The notes: generated by a model from the sequence alone, not told the origin. DNA of 36,239 bases from an uncultured Alteromonadaceae bacterium (GCA_913064725.1 CAJYAI010000023.1:1-36239); one strand, 5' to 3'. Numbered from the stretch's first letter, positions 13,239-23,068 are shown. A program made the numbers and translations.

Positions 13239-14158
13239 AATGGGGCTGGTTTGGGCTTTACCTTCGAGGGATGGCTATGGGTGCCGCCGACCTTGTCCCT
13301 GGCGTCTCTGGCGGCACGATCGCGCTCATCACTGGGATCTATGATCGACTGATTGATGCAATTTCAAGCGTCGGTTGGCAGGCTATAAAGCACCTTCTAT
13401 CTGGCGAGATTAAAAACGCATGGATGCACATTGATGGAGGTTTTCTCCTAACGGTAGGCGCGGGTATTTTGTCGGCGGTCGTCGCGCTTGCTTCGCTGTT
13501 AAGTTGGCTTATGCTCCACTACCCACTGCCGCTTTGGTCATTATTTTGCGGTCTGGTGTTGGCCAGTTCGCTCTACCTCTTTTTAGACTCCTGTAGTGCT
13601 TGGTCCTTGCGCGACTATGGTTTTTGGGTCGCCGGTATTGGCGTAGCGCTGGTCATCGGTATTATGCAAGCGACGCAATTACCCGTCAGTTATGGGACGG
13701 TATTTTTAGCAGGGGCTATCGCAATATCCGCCATGCTGTTGCCGGGCATCTCGGGCAGTTTTCTGTTGCTGTTGATGGGTATGTATCAGCCAGTTATTGA
13801 GGCTATCGTGTCTGCAGATATTGCCACATTGGCTGTCTTTGTCGCGGGCTGCCTAGTTGGCCTCATAGGCTTCTCAAGATTACTAAAGACACTGATGCGC
13901 ACTGCCGGGCGCGCCACGATGGCGGTGCTATATGGATTTTTACTGGGATCCATGATCACGCTTTGGCCATGGCAACGCACGGTCAGTACAGTGGTCGATC
14001 GACACGGTGAACTCCGCATTGTTCAAAGCTTGCCCGTCTCGCCAGCACACTATGCCGATACTGTGGGAGATCCGCTGCTGTTATTGTGTGCCATCGCGTT
14101 TATCTCAGGTTTGATAGCGGTGTGGTTTCTTTCATCACACGCCCGATCTGGGCAATGA
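13235..14158 (+). CDS. DUF368 membrane protein, probable polyprenyl-phosphate (C55-P) transporter
   Basis: A 307-residue polytopic inner-membrane protein. It contains two copies of a half-repeat marked by GAADLVPGVSGGTIALITG near residue 16 and AMLLPGISGSFLLLLMGMY near residue 170, the inverted-repeat hallmark of the DUF368 family. Members of this family (PopT) have been shown to help return undecaprenyl phosphate across the membrane, recycling the carrier for peptidoglycan and O-antigen; the role here is inferred from the family. The ATG at 13235 overlaps the pcm stop. Its place between pcm and the peptidoglycan-linked nlpD fits an envelope role. Confidence 0.88.
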   Translation: MKWGWFGLYLRGMAMGAADLVPGVSGGTIALITGIYDRLIDAISSVGWQAIKHLLSGEIKNAWMHIDGGFLLTVGAGILSAVVALASLLSWLMLHYPLPLWSLFCGLVLASSLYLFLDSCSAWSLRDYGFWVAGIGVALVIGIMQATQLPVSYGTVFLAGAIAISAMLLPGISGSFLLLLMGMYQPVIEAIVSADIATLAVFVAGCLVGLIGFSRLLKTLMRTAGRATMAVLYGFLLGSMITLWPWQRTVSTVVDRHGELRIVQSLPVSPAHYADTVGDPLLLLCAIAFISGLIAVWFLSSHARSGQ

Positions 14159-14179
14159 GTTTTGGCTGACTGGCCACAG

Positions 14180-15043
14180 ATGAGCCGCGGATTTTTTGTC
14201 CTGTACACGCTCGTGGTTCTGACCGGGTGTACTGGCGCCGACCCCGACAATCTCAAGCCATGGGAGTCATCGCGCGACGCGGCTGACAATCGATCCGGAT
14301 CGTCAGCCGCGAAAGTAATAGGTGGGTATGGGCCCAAGCTGATCGAAGGGCAGCCTTACGTTGTAGTCAAAGGAGACACGCTTTACGCCATCGCCTTCAG
14401 GCTGGGTATCGATTTTAAGGATTTAGCCGCGCGAAATGGCATTAAATCGCCGTACACCATCAAAGTGGGCCAGACGCTAATAACGGCCGAGCCGAGAGTT
14501 CCAGAAAAGACGCGATCTGCTCGGTCAAAGCCCGATGCCGTGTCCAAATCTAAGCCAAAACCCGTCTTAGCAGCGGCGCCGAAACCAAAAAAAGCAGTCA
14601 AGAAGCAGTCAAAAGTGACAACGGTAACCAAACCGTCATCAAGGTCGAACCCCGTCAGTGATACGGTGTCGGCTGGGTCACGGTGGCAGTGGCCCGCAGC
14701 AGGTAAAGTTAGCAGGATTTTTTCCACTAACCTTCACAAAGGGATCGACATTGTTGGAAAGCGTGGAGATCCCGTTCTCGCTGTAGCGGGCGGCAAAGTG
14801 GTTTATGCCGGGACGGGGGTGACGGGCTATGGCTCGTTACTGATTATAAAACATAACGATACGTACTTGAGTGCTTATGGTCACAACGAGCGTCTGCTAG
14901 TCTCAGAAAACACAACTATAGAAGCCGGACAGCAGATTGCGACAATGGGCAGCAGTGGCACTGATTCAGTGAAGCTGCACTTCGAGCTACGTAGGCGGGG
15001 GCAGCCAGTTGACCCGCTGACATTGCTTCCCAGACGTCGGTAG
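14180..15043 (+). CDS. nlpD: Murein hydrolase activator NlpD (LysM + LytM lipoprotein)
   Basis: A 287-residue outer-membrane lipoprotein that activates septal amidases during cell separation. The ATG at 14180 gives a short signal peptide ending in the lipobox LTGC (Cys17); an in-frame TTG at 14162 would only lengthen it. A LysM peptidoglycan-binding domain spans about residues 59-102 (YVVVKGDTLYAIAFRLG). A Lys/Ala/Pro/Ser-rich linker follows to about 165, then the LytM/M23 domain to the end. The domain keeps His186 and Asp190 (HKGID), His235 (YGHN) and His267, but the first His of the usual HxH is Lys265. It is therefore probably not a hydrolase, as in E. coli NlpD. rpoS follows after 33 bases; in E. 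coli the main rpoS promoter lies inside nlpD. Confidence 0.93.
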   Translation: MSRGFFVLYTLVVLTGCTGADPDNLKPWESSRDAADNRSGSSAAKVIGGYGPKLIEGQPYVVVKGDTLYAIAFRLGIDFKDLAARNGIKSPYTIKVGQTLITAEPRVPEKTRSARSKPDAVSKSKPKPVLAAAPKPKKAVKKQSKVTTVTKPSSRSNPVSDTVSAGSRWQWPAAGKVSRIFSTNLHKGIDIVGKRGDPVLAVAGGKVVYAGTGVTGYGSLLIIKHNDTYLSAYGHNERLLVSENTTIEAGQQIATMGSSGTDSVKLHFELRRRGQPVDPLTLLPRRR

Positions 15044-15076
15044 GCGTTTGGGTCGCCAAAAGGGGGAACAACTCTG

Positions 15077-16027
15077 ATGGCAGATCTAGAAACGCTTGAA
15101 GCAGCGCCCAGAACCTTAGCCAGCAACACTGCGCTGAATTTCCAAACACCGAGCCACGATAGGCGGGAACCAGTTGAGCCAGCGACTAACGTCCGTGATG
15201 TCGATTCTGTTCAGCTTTACCTTACAGAGATTGGTATGACGCCACTGCTCACAGCTGAGCAAGAGGTGTTCACCGCACGTGCTGTACAGCGGGGTGATGA
15301 CGTGGCCCGCAATCGCATGATCAAGAGTAATTTGCGATTGGTTGTTATGATTGCCAAGCGCTACTTGAATCGAGGTTTACCCATACTCGACCTGATCGAA
15401 GAGGGCAATCTGGGCTTAATGCGTGCAGTTGAGAAGTTTGACCCTGAGCGAGGATTTCGCTTTTCGACCTATGCGACGTGGTGGATTAGGCAAACGATTG
15501 AGCGCTCGTTAATGAATCAGGGTCGGACTGTACGGCTCCCTATTCACATCCAAAAAGATATCAACAAGGTTTCGCGGTGTGCTCGAGAGCTCAGACGTTC
15601 GATGCGAAAGGAGCCTTCGACGACTGAGATTGCTGGCTGCATGGATCGCAAGCCCTCTGAGGTGAGCTATCTTTTGAAACTGGCGGAAAGGACCACCTCG
15701 GTCGATAGTCAGTCTTGGGAGGAGAGTGATCGAAATCTCTTAGACACCGTGCCAGCTCGAATAGAGGACAACCCGGTTAATATCGTGGATGGCGAGAAGA
15801 TTGACCTTTGTTTGGAGAGTTGGCTCGACGATCTGCCTGTGCGGCAGCGTGAGATTTTGGCGAGGCGCTTTGGCTTATTGGGCTACGACGCCGCGACCCT
15901 TGAGGAGGTCGGCGAAGAAGTGGGCTTAACGCGAGAGAGGGTCAGACAAATTCAGATCGATGGATTAGCGAGACTAAAGCGCGCTGCAAAACGCAACGGC
16001 CTCTCTGAGCAAGAGCTTTTGAGCTAG
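15077..16027 (+). CDS. rpoS: RNA polymerase sigma factor RpoS (sigma-38)
   Basis: A 316-residue sigma-70 family factor for stationary phase and general stress. Region 1.2 starts with [21 protein letters not shown], typical of RpoS. Region 2 has [21 protein letters not shown] and the [17 protein letters not shown] block for -10 recognition. Region 3 has [14 protein letters not shown]. Region 4 has [19 protein letters not shown], the helix-turn-helix for the -35 element. The length is near the roughly 330 residues of E. coli RpoS. The ATG at 15077 has a GGGGGAAC ribosome-binding site. Position directly after nlpD confirms the call over RpoD or RpoH. Confidence 0.96.
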   Translation: MADLETLEAAPRTLASNTALNFQTPSHDRREPVEPATNVRDVDSVQLYLTEIGMTPLLTAEQEVFTARAVQRGDDVARNRMIKSNLRLVVMIAKRYLNRGLPILDLIEEGNLGLMRAVEKFDPERGFRFSTYATWWIRQTIERSLMNQGRTVRLPIHIQKDINKVSRCARELRRSMRKEPSTTEIAGCMDRKPSEVSYLLKLAERTTSVDSQSWEESDRNLLDTVPARIEDNPVNIVDGEKIDLCLESWLDDLPVRQREILARRFGLLGYDAATLEEVGEEVGLTRERVRQIQIDGLARLKRAAKRNGLSEQELLS

Positions 16028-16438
16028 TGTGTCACGTACAAAAGGCTTTTAACGGTCATAGGACCTGATTGGGTTCACGCCTCAGATTACGCGACTGAGC
16101 GACAAATCAGTGGGCACAGGGCATCTAGCGGGAGATAGCCGTGGTTCTCTCTCACGAGCGCACTAACAAGTGAGCATCGGGCGAGGCATGTAAAGCTGGG
16201 CTGGCAAAGCGGAGCGCGGGACCTACCAATGTCTGCCCACTTTCATTAACCCTCACCGTTTAAGGTTTTGTGGACGCAGTCCGAGGAGTGGAGTGTAAAA
16301 AAACAAACCCCAGCAGACCCTATGATCGCCGGACAGGTAATTCCGTGCTTCGCATTATCGCGACCACTCGTTAGGGGCGTATCGTTACAACGTCTCGGTA
16401 GACGAGACTAGGCCAGATCAGCCTGGCCCAGCGATCAA
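16028..16438 (+). other. Gene-free stretch rpoS-fdxA with inverted repeats; possible structured RNA
   Basis: 411 bases with no coding sequence I can support. Inverted repeats are visible on the plus strand. An 8-base pair AGTGGGCA (16109-16116) / TGCCCACT (16234-16241) encloses 117 bases. Inside it are GGCATCT (16120-16126) with AGATaGCC (16133-16140), and CTCAC (16151-16155) with GTGAG (16170-16174). Upstream are CTGATT (16065-16070) with AATCAG (16105-16110) and CTCAG (16081-16085) with CTGAG (16095-16099). In Pseudomonas the small RNA gene rsmZ lies between rpoS and fdxA, so an RNA is possible. However, I see neither the dense GGA hairpin loops nor a GacA box. The strand is uncertain. Confidence 0.3.
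16392..16428. terminator. Two tandem hairpins downstream of fdxA
   Basis: Two perfect short palindromes stand side by side. GTCTCG (16392-16397) pairs with CGAGAC (16403-16408) around a 5-base loop. GGCCAG (16411-16416) pairs with CTGGCC (16423-16428) around a 6-base loop. They begin 11 bases past the fdxA stop and lie between convergent rpoS and fdxA. They could help end fdxA transcription, but neither strand has a following T-run, so a classical intrinsic terminator is not shown. Confidence 0.35.
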
Positions 16439-16762
16439 TTAACGTTCGAGTAACGCCAGCTTGCCAGGTTTGCCTTCCCAGTCGGGCGCGTCGGCTGGTG
16501 GATCCTTCTTTTCCGTGATGTTGGGCCAGATTTCGGAGAGTTCTGCATTGAGCTCTAAGAAATTTTCCTGATCAGCCGGAAGTTCATCTTCGGAAAAGAT
16601 AGCGTCAATGGGGCATTCAGGCTCGCAGAGTGCGCAATCAATGCACTCATCTGGGTGAATGACCAAAAAGTTAGGCCCTTCATAAAAGCAGTCAACTGGA
16701 CACACTTCCACGCAGTCCGTGTGTTTGCATTTGATACAGTCCTCGCCAACGACGAATGTCAT
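16439..16762 (-). CDS. fdxA: Seven-iron ferredoxin FdxA
   Basis: A 107-residue soluble electron carrier with one [3Fe-4S] and one [4Fe-4S] cluster, like Azotobacter ferredoxin I. By comparison with that protein, Cys9, Cys17 and Cys50 would hold the 3Fe cluster, and Cys21, Cys40, Cys43 and Cys46 the 4Fe cluster; Cys12 and Cys25 are extra. An open frame continues to 16816, but the ATG at 16762 is chosen. It gives the conserved [17 protein letters not shown] start, and a GGGGGAAAA ribosome-binding site lies just before it. The C-terminal extension with [20 protein letters not shown] is typical of FdxA. Next to rpoS and mutS, it has the same neighbourhood as in Pseudomonas. Its redox partner is unknown. 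Confidence 0.95.
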   Translation of the reverse strand: MTFVVGEDCIKCKHTDCVEVCPVDCFYEGPNFLVIHPDECIDCALCEPECPIDAIFSEDELPADQENFLELNAELSEIWPNITEKKDPPADAPDWEGKPGKLALLER

Positions 16763-16831
16763 AGTGTTTTCCCCCAATACCCGCTTTCTATGATGGTTAA
16801 GTGCGGTGAATGTCAAAATTTTAAGACAGAA

Positions 16832-19393
16832 CTAACTGTCTAGTAAAGATTTCAGTGTATAGAGTGCATCAAGCGCTTCTTTGGGCGTCATCTGATCGGG
16901 ATCAATCGTCGCCAAAACGTCTATTGCAGGACTATTGACCTCGGGCGTGCTGAACAAGTCCGCTTGTCCGGTTCTATCGACAGGCAATGTCAATTGCTGG
17001 CCCTCAAGCTCGCTAAGTTTTTGCCTTGCGTGCAGTAACACGCCGCTTGGAACACCTGCTAGTTTAGCAACTTCCAGTCCAAAACTGCGATTTGCTGGAC
17101 CTTCCTGAATGTGATGCATAAATATCACATGATCCTCATGCTCAGTCGCATCCAAATGCACATTTGCCATGGCATTGTGATCGTGTGGCAGGGCCGTCAG
17201 TTCAAAATAATGGGTTGCAAAGAAGGTTAGGGCCTTTACCCGCTCTGCTAACGCAACAGCGGTGGCCCACGCAATACTGAGTCCGTCAAACGTACTGGTT
17301 CCCCGGCCGACTTCGTCCATCAGCACCAAACTTCGATCGGTTGCGTTGTGCAGAATATTAGCCGTTTCAGTCATCTCCACCATGAAGGTTGAAAGTCCGC
17401 TAGCCAGATCATCTGACGAACCGATACGGGTAAAAATACGATCAACTAGTGACAGGGTCACACTCACGGCCGGCACAAATGCACCGCAGTGCGCCAACAG
17501 GACAATCAGCGCATTTTGGCGCATGTAAGTAGACTTACCGCCCATATTGGGACCGGTGATGAGGAGCATACGTCGACTATCATTTAATAACGTGTTGTTG
17601 GCGATAAAAGGCTTGTCACTCACTTGTTCGACGACAGGGTGACGTCCGCCCGAGATGTCGAGGTGTGTCTCTTCGCAGAAATTGGGGCGCGTGAGCGATA
17701 GCGCATCGGCGCGCTCAGCAAAACAGCTGAGTACGTCCAAGTCACAAAGGGCTTGAGAGGTGATTTGAAGCGCAATTAAGTCTTCCGCAACACGTTCAAC
17801 TAGCGCCTCATAGAGTTGTTTTTCTCGCGCGAGTGCGCGGCTCCGACTCGACAGGGCTTTGTCTTCGAACAATTTGAGCTCAGGCGTAATAAATCGCTCG
17901 ACATTTTTGAGCGTTTGGCGCCGTTGGTAGGTGTCTGGTGCCTGGCTTGACTGCGCTCGGCTAATCTCAATGTAATAGCCGTGCACACGGTTATAGCCGA
18001 CTTTCAATGTTGATAGTCCCGTGGCCTCTCGCTCACGTTGCTCTATATCGATGAGGTACTCGCCTGCATTCTCGCTAATGCCACGGAGTTCATCGAGTTC
18101 TTCGTCGTACCCCTGAGCCAATACGCCACCATCGCGGATTACGACAGGTGGAGATTCCACCAAAGCAGATATGAGCACCTCGCACAGCACCGGGTAACTG
18201 CCAATGTCAGTCATCATCGTGTTCAGTAGGGCCGCGTTGGTCGGTGCTGATGCAACTACCGTGGGCAAAGCACACAAACTGTCTCGGAGCCGACTCAAGT
18301 CTCGGGGACGCGCTGACCTAAGGGCGATGCGCGACAGTATGCGCTCAAGATCGGCAATGGACTTAAGGGTGCCGCGAACTGGCTCGTAGTTATAATTCGA
18401 CTGCAGCGCTGATACTGCGTCCAAACGCGCCTCCAGTTCGGATCGAATTCGAACGGGACGGTGCAGCCACCGCTTGAGATGTCGGGTACCCATAGCTGTG
18501 ACAGTGGTGTTGAGGACGGAGAACAAGGTGTTGTCCTCGCTGCCATGCAGGTTTTGATCAAGTTCTAAGTTGCGCCGAGTTGGTGCGTCCAGTATGACCG
18601 AGTCGCTTTGTCGCTCATGACGAATGGATACGAGATGCGGCAAATCTGTACGCTGCGTATCCTTCACATAGTCGAGCAAGCAGCCCGCCGCCGCGATTGC
18701 GAGTGACAGTCCATCACAGCCAAAGCCACTGAGGTCACGGGTTTGAAACTGCTGATTGAGAGCTTGTCTGGCACTACCCTCATCAAACTGCCACTCTGGC
18801 AATCGTCTGATGGCAACCGAGTGGGCTAGGGTAGGCGGGCTCGCGCCCTCGGCCAATAACAGCTCAGCGGGCGCGAGTCGCTGAAGCTCGGCATTGAGCG
18901 CCTCGTCGCCCTCAACTTCGCTAACTAAGAATCGGCCACTGCTTACATCCATCCAGGCAATCCCAGCGCTCAGCTGATGACGAACAACAGCGACAATCAA
19001 AGCATCACCGTTGGCATCAAGCAGTGACTCATCGGTCAGCGTACCGGGAGTAACCACACGAACGACTTGTCGCTCAACGGGGCCTTTTGATTCGTTGGGG
19101 TCGCCAATCTGCTCGGCAATAGCAACAGAAAATCCGGCGCGTACTAATTTGGCGAGATAGCCGTCGGCCGCATGGTAGGGCACGCCGGCCATGGGAATGG
19201 GTTCGCCTGCAGACTTGCCGCGTGACGTCAGCGTTATATCCAGCACGGGTGCGGCGATTTCGGCATCGCGGTAGAACAACTCGTAAAAGTCGCCCATTCG
19301 ATAAAACAGTAGCTCGTCGGGGTGCGCCGCTTTGATGGCCAAAAACTGGCGCATCATTGGTGTGTGTTGGTTAGAATCGGGTTGTAATGGCAT
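16832..19393 (-). CDS. mutS: DNA mismatch repair protein MutS
   Basis: An 853-residue protein, the same length as E. coli MutS, that recognises mismatches and recruits MutL. The N-terminal mismatch-binding domain has GDFYELF with Phe36 and Glu38, the F-x-E wedge. The connector, lever and clamp domains follow. The C-terminal ABC-type ATPase has Walker [11 protein letters not shown], Walker [17 protein letters not shown], and the helix-turn-helix tail. The final residues ([21 protein letters not shown]) match the MutS tetramerisation tail. It lies 69 bases downstream of the end of the exported hydrolase region's divergent spacer, divergent from the amidohydrolase gene and followed by fdxA on the same strand. 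Confidence 0.97.
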   Translation of the reverse strand: MPLQPDSNQHTPMMRQFLAIKAAHPDELLFYRMGDFYELFYRDAEIAAPVLDITLTSRGKSAGEPIPMAGVPYHAADGYLAKLVRAGFSVAIAEQIGDPNESKGPVERQVVRVVTPGTLTDESLLDANGDALIVAVVRHQLSAGIAWMDVSSGRFLVSEVEGDEALNAELQRLAPAELLLAEGASPPTLAHSVAIRRLPEWQFDEGSARQALNQQFQTRDLSGFGCDGLSLAIAAAGCLLDYVKDTQRTDLPHLVSIRHERQSDSVILDAPTRRNLELDQNLHGSEDNTLFSVLNTTVTAMGTRHLKRWLHRPVRIRSELEARLDAVSALQSNYNYEPVRGTLKSIADLERILSRIALRSARPRDLSRLRDSLCALPTVVASAPTNAALLNTMMTDIGSYPVLCEVLISALVESPPVVIRDGGVLAQGYDEELDELRGISENAGEYLIDIEQREREATGLSTLKVGYNRVHGYYIEISRAQSSQAPDTYQRRQTLKNVERFITPELKLFEDKALSSRSRALAREKQLYEALVERVAEDLIALQITSQALCDLDVLSCFAERADALSLTRPNFCEETHLDISGGRHPVVEQVSDKPFIANNTLLNDSRRMLLITGPNMGGKSTYMRQNALIVLLAHCGAFVPAVSVTLSLVDRIFTRIGSSDDLASGLSTFMVEMTETANILHNATDRSLVLMDEVGRGTSTFDGLSIAWATAVALAERVKALTFFATHYFELTALPHDHNAMANVHLDATEHEDHVIFMHHIQEGPANRSFGLEVAKLAGVPSGVLLHARQKLSELEGQQLTLPVDRTGQADLFSTPEVNSPAIDVLATIDPDQMTPKEALDALYTLKSLLDS

Positions 19394-19586
19394 CTACTGC
19401 GACGTGCGGATAAAAGAGGGTAAGAGCATAGGTGAAAACGGACAGGGTTTAAATGCTGCTCTCGCCTCTAACTGACAAACCATCTAGTTGTTACTATCTT
19501 TCACTCCAAAAGCCATCCTACTGGCGCCGGCAGACAATGAACTGTGCGACCATTACCGGCCAATCAATGTAAATAAAGAGACTGTT

Positions 19587-20879
19587 ATGTTCCGACTATT
19601 GTGCACCCTTTGCACCGCCTTGACCGCTCACTCGGTCTTTGCCACAACGCTTATCCATGCTGGCTTTGTATTTGATACCAAGGCAGGCCAAGTGCTGACA
19701 AACCGAACAATAACCGTTGATGAAGGGCGGATCGTATCTATTGAGGCCGGGTATTCTCAGGCACTAGGCGCGGAGATTATCGATCTCAAAAATGCCTATG
19801 TAGTCCCTGGGTTCATGGACATGCACGTCCATCTCGATGGCGAGTTAGACCCGCCGGCTAGCTACTCCGAAGAGTTCTTAATGAACTCGGCTGATATCGC
19901 GTTGAGATCCACGGTTTATGCTCGTCGCACGCTCGACGCAGGCTTTACTACGGTGCGTGATTTGGGTGCCGGTGATATTCAGGCCATCTTTGCCCTCCGA
20001 GATGCGATAGCAGAGGGTTTGGTTGCAGGTCCGAGAATTTTCGCTGCCGGAAAGGCGATGGCGACAACGGGCGGCCATGCAGACCCTACCAACGGGATAA
20101 AAGCAGACCTGCGAGGTGACCCCGGACCAAAGGACGGCGTCATTAACGGGCCTGATGATGCCTACAAAGGGGTAAGACAGCGCTATAAAGATGGCAGCGA
20201 CGTAATTAAGTTGACCGTGACTGGCGGGGTGCTGTCGCTGGCCAAGAGCGGTGATAACCCACAGTTCACTGACGACGAGCTTGAGGCTGTTGTTGCCGCA
20301 GCCAAAGACTACGGTTTCGTCGTGGCCGTACATGCCCACGGAGCGCTGGGTATGAAACGTGCCATCAGGGCTGGCGTTCATTCTGTTGAGCACGGCACAT
20401 TTATGGATGAAGAGGCAATGCGCCTCATGCGCAAACAGGGTACCTGGTACGTCCCCACCATTTCTGCCGGGAAGTGGGTGGCGGATCTAGCCGAACTTGA
20501 CGACAAGCTCCCGGAAGTAGTTCGCCCTAAGGCGGCTGCAATCGGGCCGCAGATTCAGGACACCTTCGGCGAGGCTTATGCAGCGGGTGTCAAGATCGCG
20601 TTTGGTACTGATGCCGGCGTCTCTCCGCACGGAGCTAACGGCAAGGAGTTTCGTTTTATGGTTGAAGCCGGGATGCCGGTCATGGAAGCCATTCAGTCGG
20701 CTACCGTCAATGCCGCCGAGCTGCTGCGGGTGGAAAATGAGCTCGGTCAGATCGCGCCCGGATTTCATGCGGATATTGTGGCGTTTGATGCTAATCCACT
20801 CGATGATGTGAGCGTCCTTGAACGCCCCAGTTTTGTCATGAAAGCCGGTGCCGTATTCCGGCATGATAAGGGCAGATGA
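19587..20879 (+). CDS. Exported metal-dependent amidohydrolase (imidazolonepropionase/Xaa-Pro dipeptidase-like)
   Basis: A 430-residue protein of the amidohydrolase superfamily. The ATG at 19587 gives a signal peptide of about 19 residues ending near SVFA, so a periplasmic site is likely; an open frame back to 19488 lacks such a start. Metal ligands can be placed as HVH (His80, His82) after GFMD, Lys in [10 protein letters not shown], His in VAVHAHG, His in SVEHGTF and Asp in FGTDAG. This is the binuclear-zinc set seen in secreted Xaa-Pro dipeptidases and in dipeptide carboxypeptidases cleaving L-Xaa-L-Arg/Lys. The substrate cannot be fixed, but a peptide or N-acyl amino acid is likely. The last four bases overlap the next gene, another exported peptide or amide hydrolase, so the two work as a pair. 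Confidence 0.85.
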   Translation: MFRLLCTLCTALTAHSVFATTLIHAGFVFDTKAGQVLTNRTITVDEGRIVSIEAGYSQALGAEIIDLKNAYVVPGFMDMHVHLDGELDPPASYSEEFLMNSADIALRSTVYARRTLDAGFTTVRDLGAGDIQAIFALRDAIAEGLVAGPRIFAAGKAMATTGGHADPTNGIKADLRGDPGPKDGVINGPDDAYKGVRQRYKDGSDVIKLTVTGGVLSLAKSGDNPQFTDDELEAVVAAAKDYGFVVAVHAHGALGMKRAIRAGVHSVEHGTFMDEEAMRLMRKQGTWYVPTISAGKWVADLAELDDKLPEVVRPKAAAIGPQIQDTFGEAYAAGVKIAFGTDAGVSPHGANGKEFRFMVEAGMPVMEAIQSATVNAAELLRVENELGQIAPGFHADIVAFDANPLDDVSVLERPSFVMKAGAVFRHDKGR

Positions 20880-21862
20880 TGCGTTATCTCTTTGGGTCTT
20901 TTCTCTTATGTCTTGTCGCTTCAGCCTCGGCTCAGCCTGTTGCCATTGCGCTGCACGGCGGAGCGGGCACGATTGAACGTGGGAAAATGAGCGGTGAAGT
21001 GGAGCGGTCTTACCGTGAGTTTTTGGACGCAGCGGTGACCGCCGGGCATCGGCAACTTCAGGCTGGCGATGATGGTCTGGATGTCGTCGTCAGCATCATC
21101 CAACGCATGGAGGAGTCACCGCTCTTCAATGCCGGTAAGGGCTCTGTCTATACCTGGGAGGGCCGGCACGAGCTCGACGCGTCTATCATGCACGGGGACC
21201 GTCTTGATGCTGGTGCAGTCGCGGGCGTCACGACGGTGCAGTCTCCCATTGCACTCGCCCGTGCGGTCATGGAGAGGTCGCCTCACGTCATGCTCACTGC
21301 AAAAGGTGCGGAATCGTTTGCCAGGGAGCAAGGTTTTCCAATGATAGCCCCGAGCTATTTTGAGACTGAGCGACGAAAAAAAGCGCTTGATAACTACAAA
21401 CGAAGCAGACGAGCGGGACGTGATGTCGACGTCGATTACAAGTTCGGTACGGTTGGTGTCGTCGTTCTCGACAGGCAAGGCAATCTGGTTGCCGGGACTT
21501 CAACCGGAGGCATGACCGGGAAACGTTGGGGGCGGGTAGGCGACGCACCGATCATTGGCGCAGGGACCTATGCAGACAACCGCTCTTGCGCAGTCTCTGC
21601 CACGGGTCACGGCGAATATTTTATTCGGCACACTGTGTCGCGCGACATATGCGCGCGCATGCAATTTGCCCGGCAAACTCTGGATGAGGCCGCAGCCACT
21701 GTCATTCATGAGGAGTTGGTGCACGCAGGTGGAGACGGCGGTGTGGTGGCTGTCGATGCCAAAGGGAATGTGGCGCTGGTATTTAACACAGCAGGCATGT
21801 ATCGCGCGAGCATTGATAGCACTGGCCAAAAGCAGGTCGGAATTTACGGCACCGCACCCTAG
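20876..21862 (+). CDS. Exported isoaspartyl peptidase/L-asparaginase (Ntn-hydrolase)
   Basis: A 328-residue precursor of the plant-type asparaginase family, which self-cleaves into two subunits and removes N-terminal isoaspartyl residues or hydrolyses asparagine. A signal peptide ends near ASASAQ (residue 20). The mature part starts with [12 protein letters not shown], the family's first block. GTVGVVVLD gives Thr192 as the self-cleavage point and nucleophile, and [26 protein letters not shown] follows. The export signal suggests digestion of peptides in the periplasm. The start overlaps the amidohydrolase stop in ATGA. It may finish peptides that contain damaged aspartate, the same lesion that Pcm repairs inside the cell; this link is inference. 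Confidence 0.9.
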   Translation: MMRYLFGSFLLCLVASASAQPVAIALHGGAGTIERGKMSGEVERSYREFLDAAVTAGHRQLQAGDDGLDVVVSIIQRMEESPLFNAGKGSVYTWEGRHELDASIMHGDRLDAGAVAGVTTVQSPIALARAVMERSPHVMLTAKGAESFAREQGFPMIAPSYFETERRKKALDNYKRSRRAGRDVDVDYKFGTVGVVVLDRQGNLVAGTSTGGMTGKRWGRVGDAPIIGAGTYADNRSCAVSATGHGEYFIRHTVSRDICARMQFARQTLDEAAATVIHEELVHAGGDGGVVAVDAKGNVALVFNTAGMYRASIDSTGQKQVGIYGTAP

Positions 21863-21878
21863 GCCGTGCCTTACTTAA

Positions 21879-21909
21879 AATCATCTGTCGCCTGAGGCGA
21901 CAGGTGATT
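21879..21909. terminator. Long hairpin between isoaspartyl peptidase and recA
   Basis: A 14-base-pair stem (one G-T pair) with a 3-base loop: arm 21879-21892, loop TGA at 21893-21895, arm 21896-21909. It starts 16 bases after the peptidase stop and sits well upstream of the recA promoter, which fits a transcription terminator that insulates recA. On the plus strand it is followed by TTCACG rather than a T-run; the minus strand has four T's. Termination is therefore likely but not certain. Confidence 0.5.
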
Positions 21910-21951
21910 CACGATGTAGCTTAAAAATCGCAAAAAGCACGTTAAACTCCA

Positions 21952-21987
21952 TTGCAATTGAGTTAAAAAATACTGATTATATATACA
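21952..21987 (+). promoter_or_regulatory. Probable recA promoter
   Basis: Two overlapping sigma-70-like pairs are possible: TTGCAA (21952-21957) with GATTAT (21975-21980), spacing 17, or TTGAGT (21959-21964) with TATACA (21982-21987), spacing 17. Each matches four of six bases at both boxes. Both -10 boxes lie inside the LexA site at 21973-21988, so LexA binding would block RNA polymerase, as at E. coli recA. Confidence 0.5.
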
Positions 21988-21988
21988 G
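21973..21988 (+). promoter_or_regulatory. LexA (SOS) box upstream of recA
   Basis: CTG-ATTATATATA-CAG matches the gammaproteobacterial LexA consensus CTG-N10-CAG with an AT-rich centre, flanked by TA on both sides. It lies 25 bases before the recA start. It is the expected operator for SOS control of recA and probably of the downstream recX. Confidence 0.9.
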
Positions 21989-22012
21989 TAATTCATTCTT
22001 ATGGAGAAAGTC

Positions 22013-23068
22013 ATGGACCCAAATAAGCAGAAGGCGTTGGATGCAGCTCTTGCGCAAATTGAACGTCAGTTCGGCAAGGGGACTGTCATGCGCATGGGTG
22101 ACTATGAGCATGTGGCGATCCCCGCCATTTCAACCGGCTCACTGGGTTTGGACATTGCGCTGGGTATCGGCGGTCTTCCTCGAGGCCGTATTGTCGAAAT
22201 CTACGGCCCCGAGTCCTCGGGTAAGACAACCTTAACGCTCCAAGTCATCGCCGAAGCGCAAAAGCTCGGTGGCACGGCGGCCTTTGTTGATGCGGAGCAT
22301 GCGCTCGATCCACAATACGCAGAGAAGTTGGGCGTACAAATGGACGATCTCATCATGTCGCAGCCTGATACGGGCGAGCAGGCCCTAGAGGTCGCTGAAA
22401 TGCTGGTGCGATCCGGTGCTGTGGATGTGCTGGTGGTTGACTCGGTCGCCGCGCTAACCCCAAAAGCTGAAATTGAAGGCGATATGGGTGACTCGCATGT
22501 CGGTCTTCAAGCTCGCCTACTGAGCCAAGCCATGAGAAAGCTGACAGGCGCAATAAAGCAGACAAACTGCCTCGTGATTTTCATCAACCAAATTCGCATG
22601 AAGATTGGTGTCATGTTTGGTAGTCCTGAGACAACCACTGGTGGTAATGCGCTGAAATTTTACTCCTCGGTACGCTTGGATATTCGTCGCATTGGTGCGA
22701 TTAAAGATGGTGACGAAATTGTGGGCAATGAGACGCGTGTGAAGGTGGTGAAAAACAAGGTTGCACCGCCGTTCAAGCAAGCAGAATTCCAAATCATGTA
22801 CGGCGCAGGCATTTATCACATGGGCGAGGTGCTCGATTGGGGTGTGAAACTCAACTTAGTGGATAAGTCAGGTGCCTGGTACGCGTACAAAGGCGACAAG
22901 ATTGGGCAGGGTAAAGCCAATGCGGCAAAGTTCCTCGACGATAATCCGGCCCTCGCGACTGAGATTGAGGGCGAAATCCGTCGTCAGACCATGAGTCTGC
23001 CAGTGTCCGAATCGGATGTGGATACGGAAGCCGAGGCTGTGGCAAGCGAGGAGCCTGCTGAGGGTTAA
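22013..23068 (+). CDS. recA: Recombinase RecA
   Basis: A 351-residue DNA-dependent ATPase that forms filaments on single-stranded DNA, drives strand exchange and triggers LexA self-cleavage. Walker [10 protein letters not shown] lies near residue 66, followed by [10 protein letters not shown] and [20 protein letters not shown]. The L2 loop region has [19 protein letters not shown]. The C-terminal tail is acidic, as usual. An in-frame ATG at 22001 exists, but the ATG at 22013 is chosen: a GGAG ribosome-binding site lies at 22003-22006, six bases before it, and [13 protein letters not shown] is a normal N-terminus. A LexA box precedes it, and recX follows after 7 bases. Confidence 0.97.
   Translation: MDPNKQKALDAALAQIERQFGKGTVMRMGDYEHVAIPAISTGSLGLDIALGIGGLPRGRIVEIYGPESSGKTTLTLQVIAEAQKLGGTAAFVDAEHALDPQYAEKLGVQMDDLIMSQPDTGEQALEVAEMLVRSGAVDVLVVDSVAALTPKAEIEGDMGDSHVGLQARLLSQAMRKLTGAIKQTNCLVIFINQIRMKIGVMFGSPETTTGGNALKFYSSVRLDIRRIGAIKDGDEIVGNETRVKVVKNKVAPPFKQAEFQIMYGAGIYHMGEVLDWGVKLNLVDKSGAWYAYKGDKIGQGKANAAKFLDDNPALATEIEGEIRRQTMSLPVSESDVDTEAEAVASEEPAEG

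Noticed and set aside
16028-16438. A firm rsmZ or 6S RNA call in the rpoS-fdxA interval
   Set aside because: Only synteny supports rsmZ; GGA triplets are not clearly enriched and no TGTAAG-type GacA box is visible. Weak resemblance to 6S RNA is not enough.
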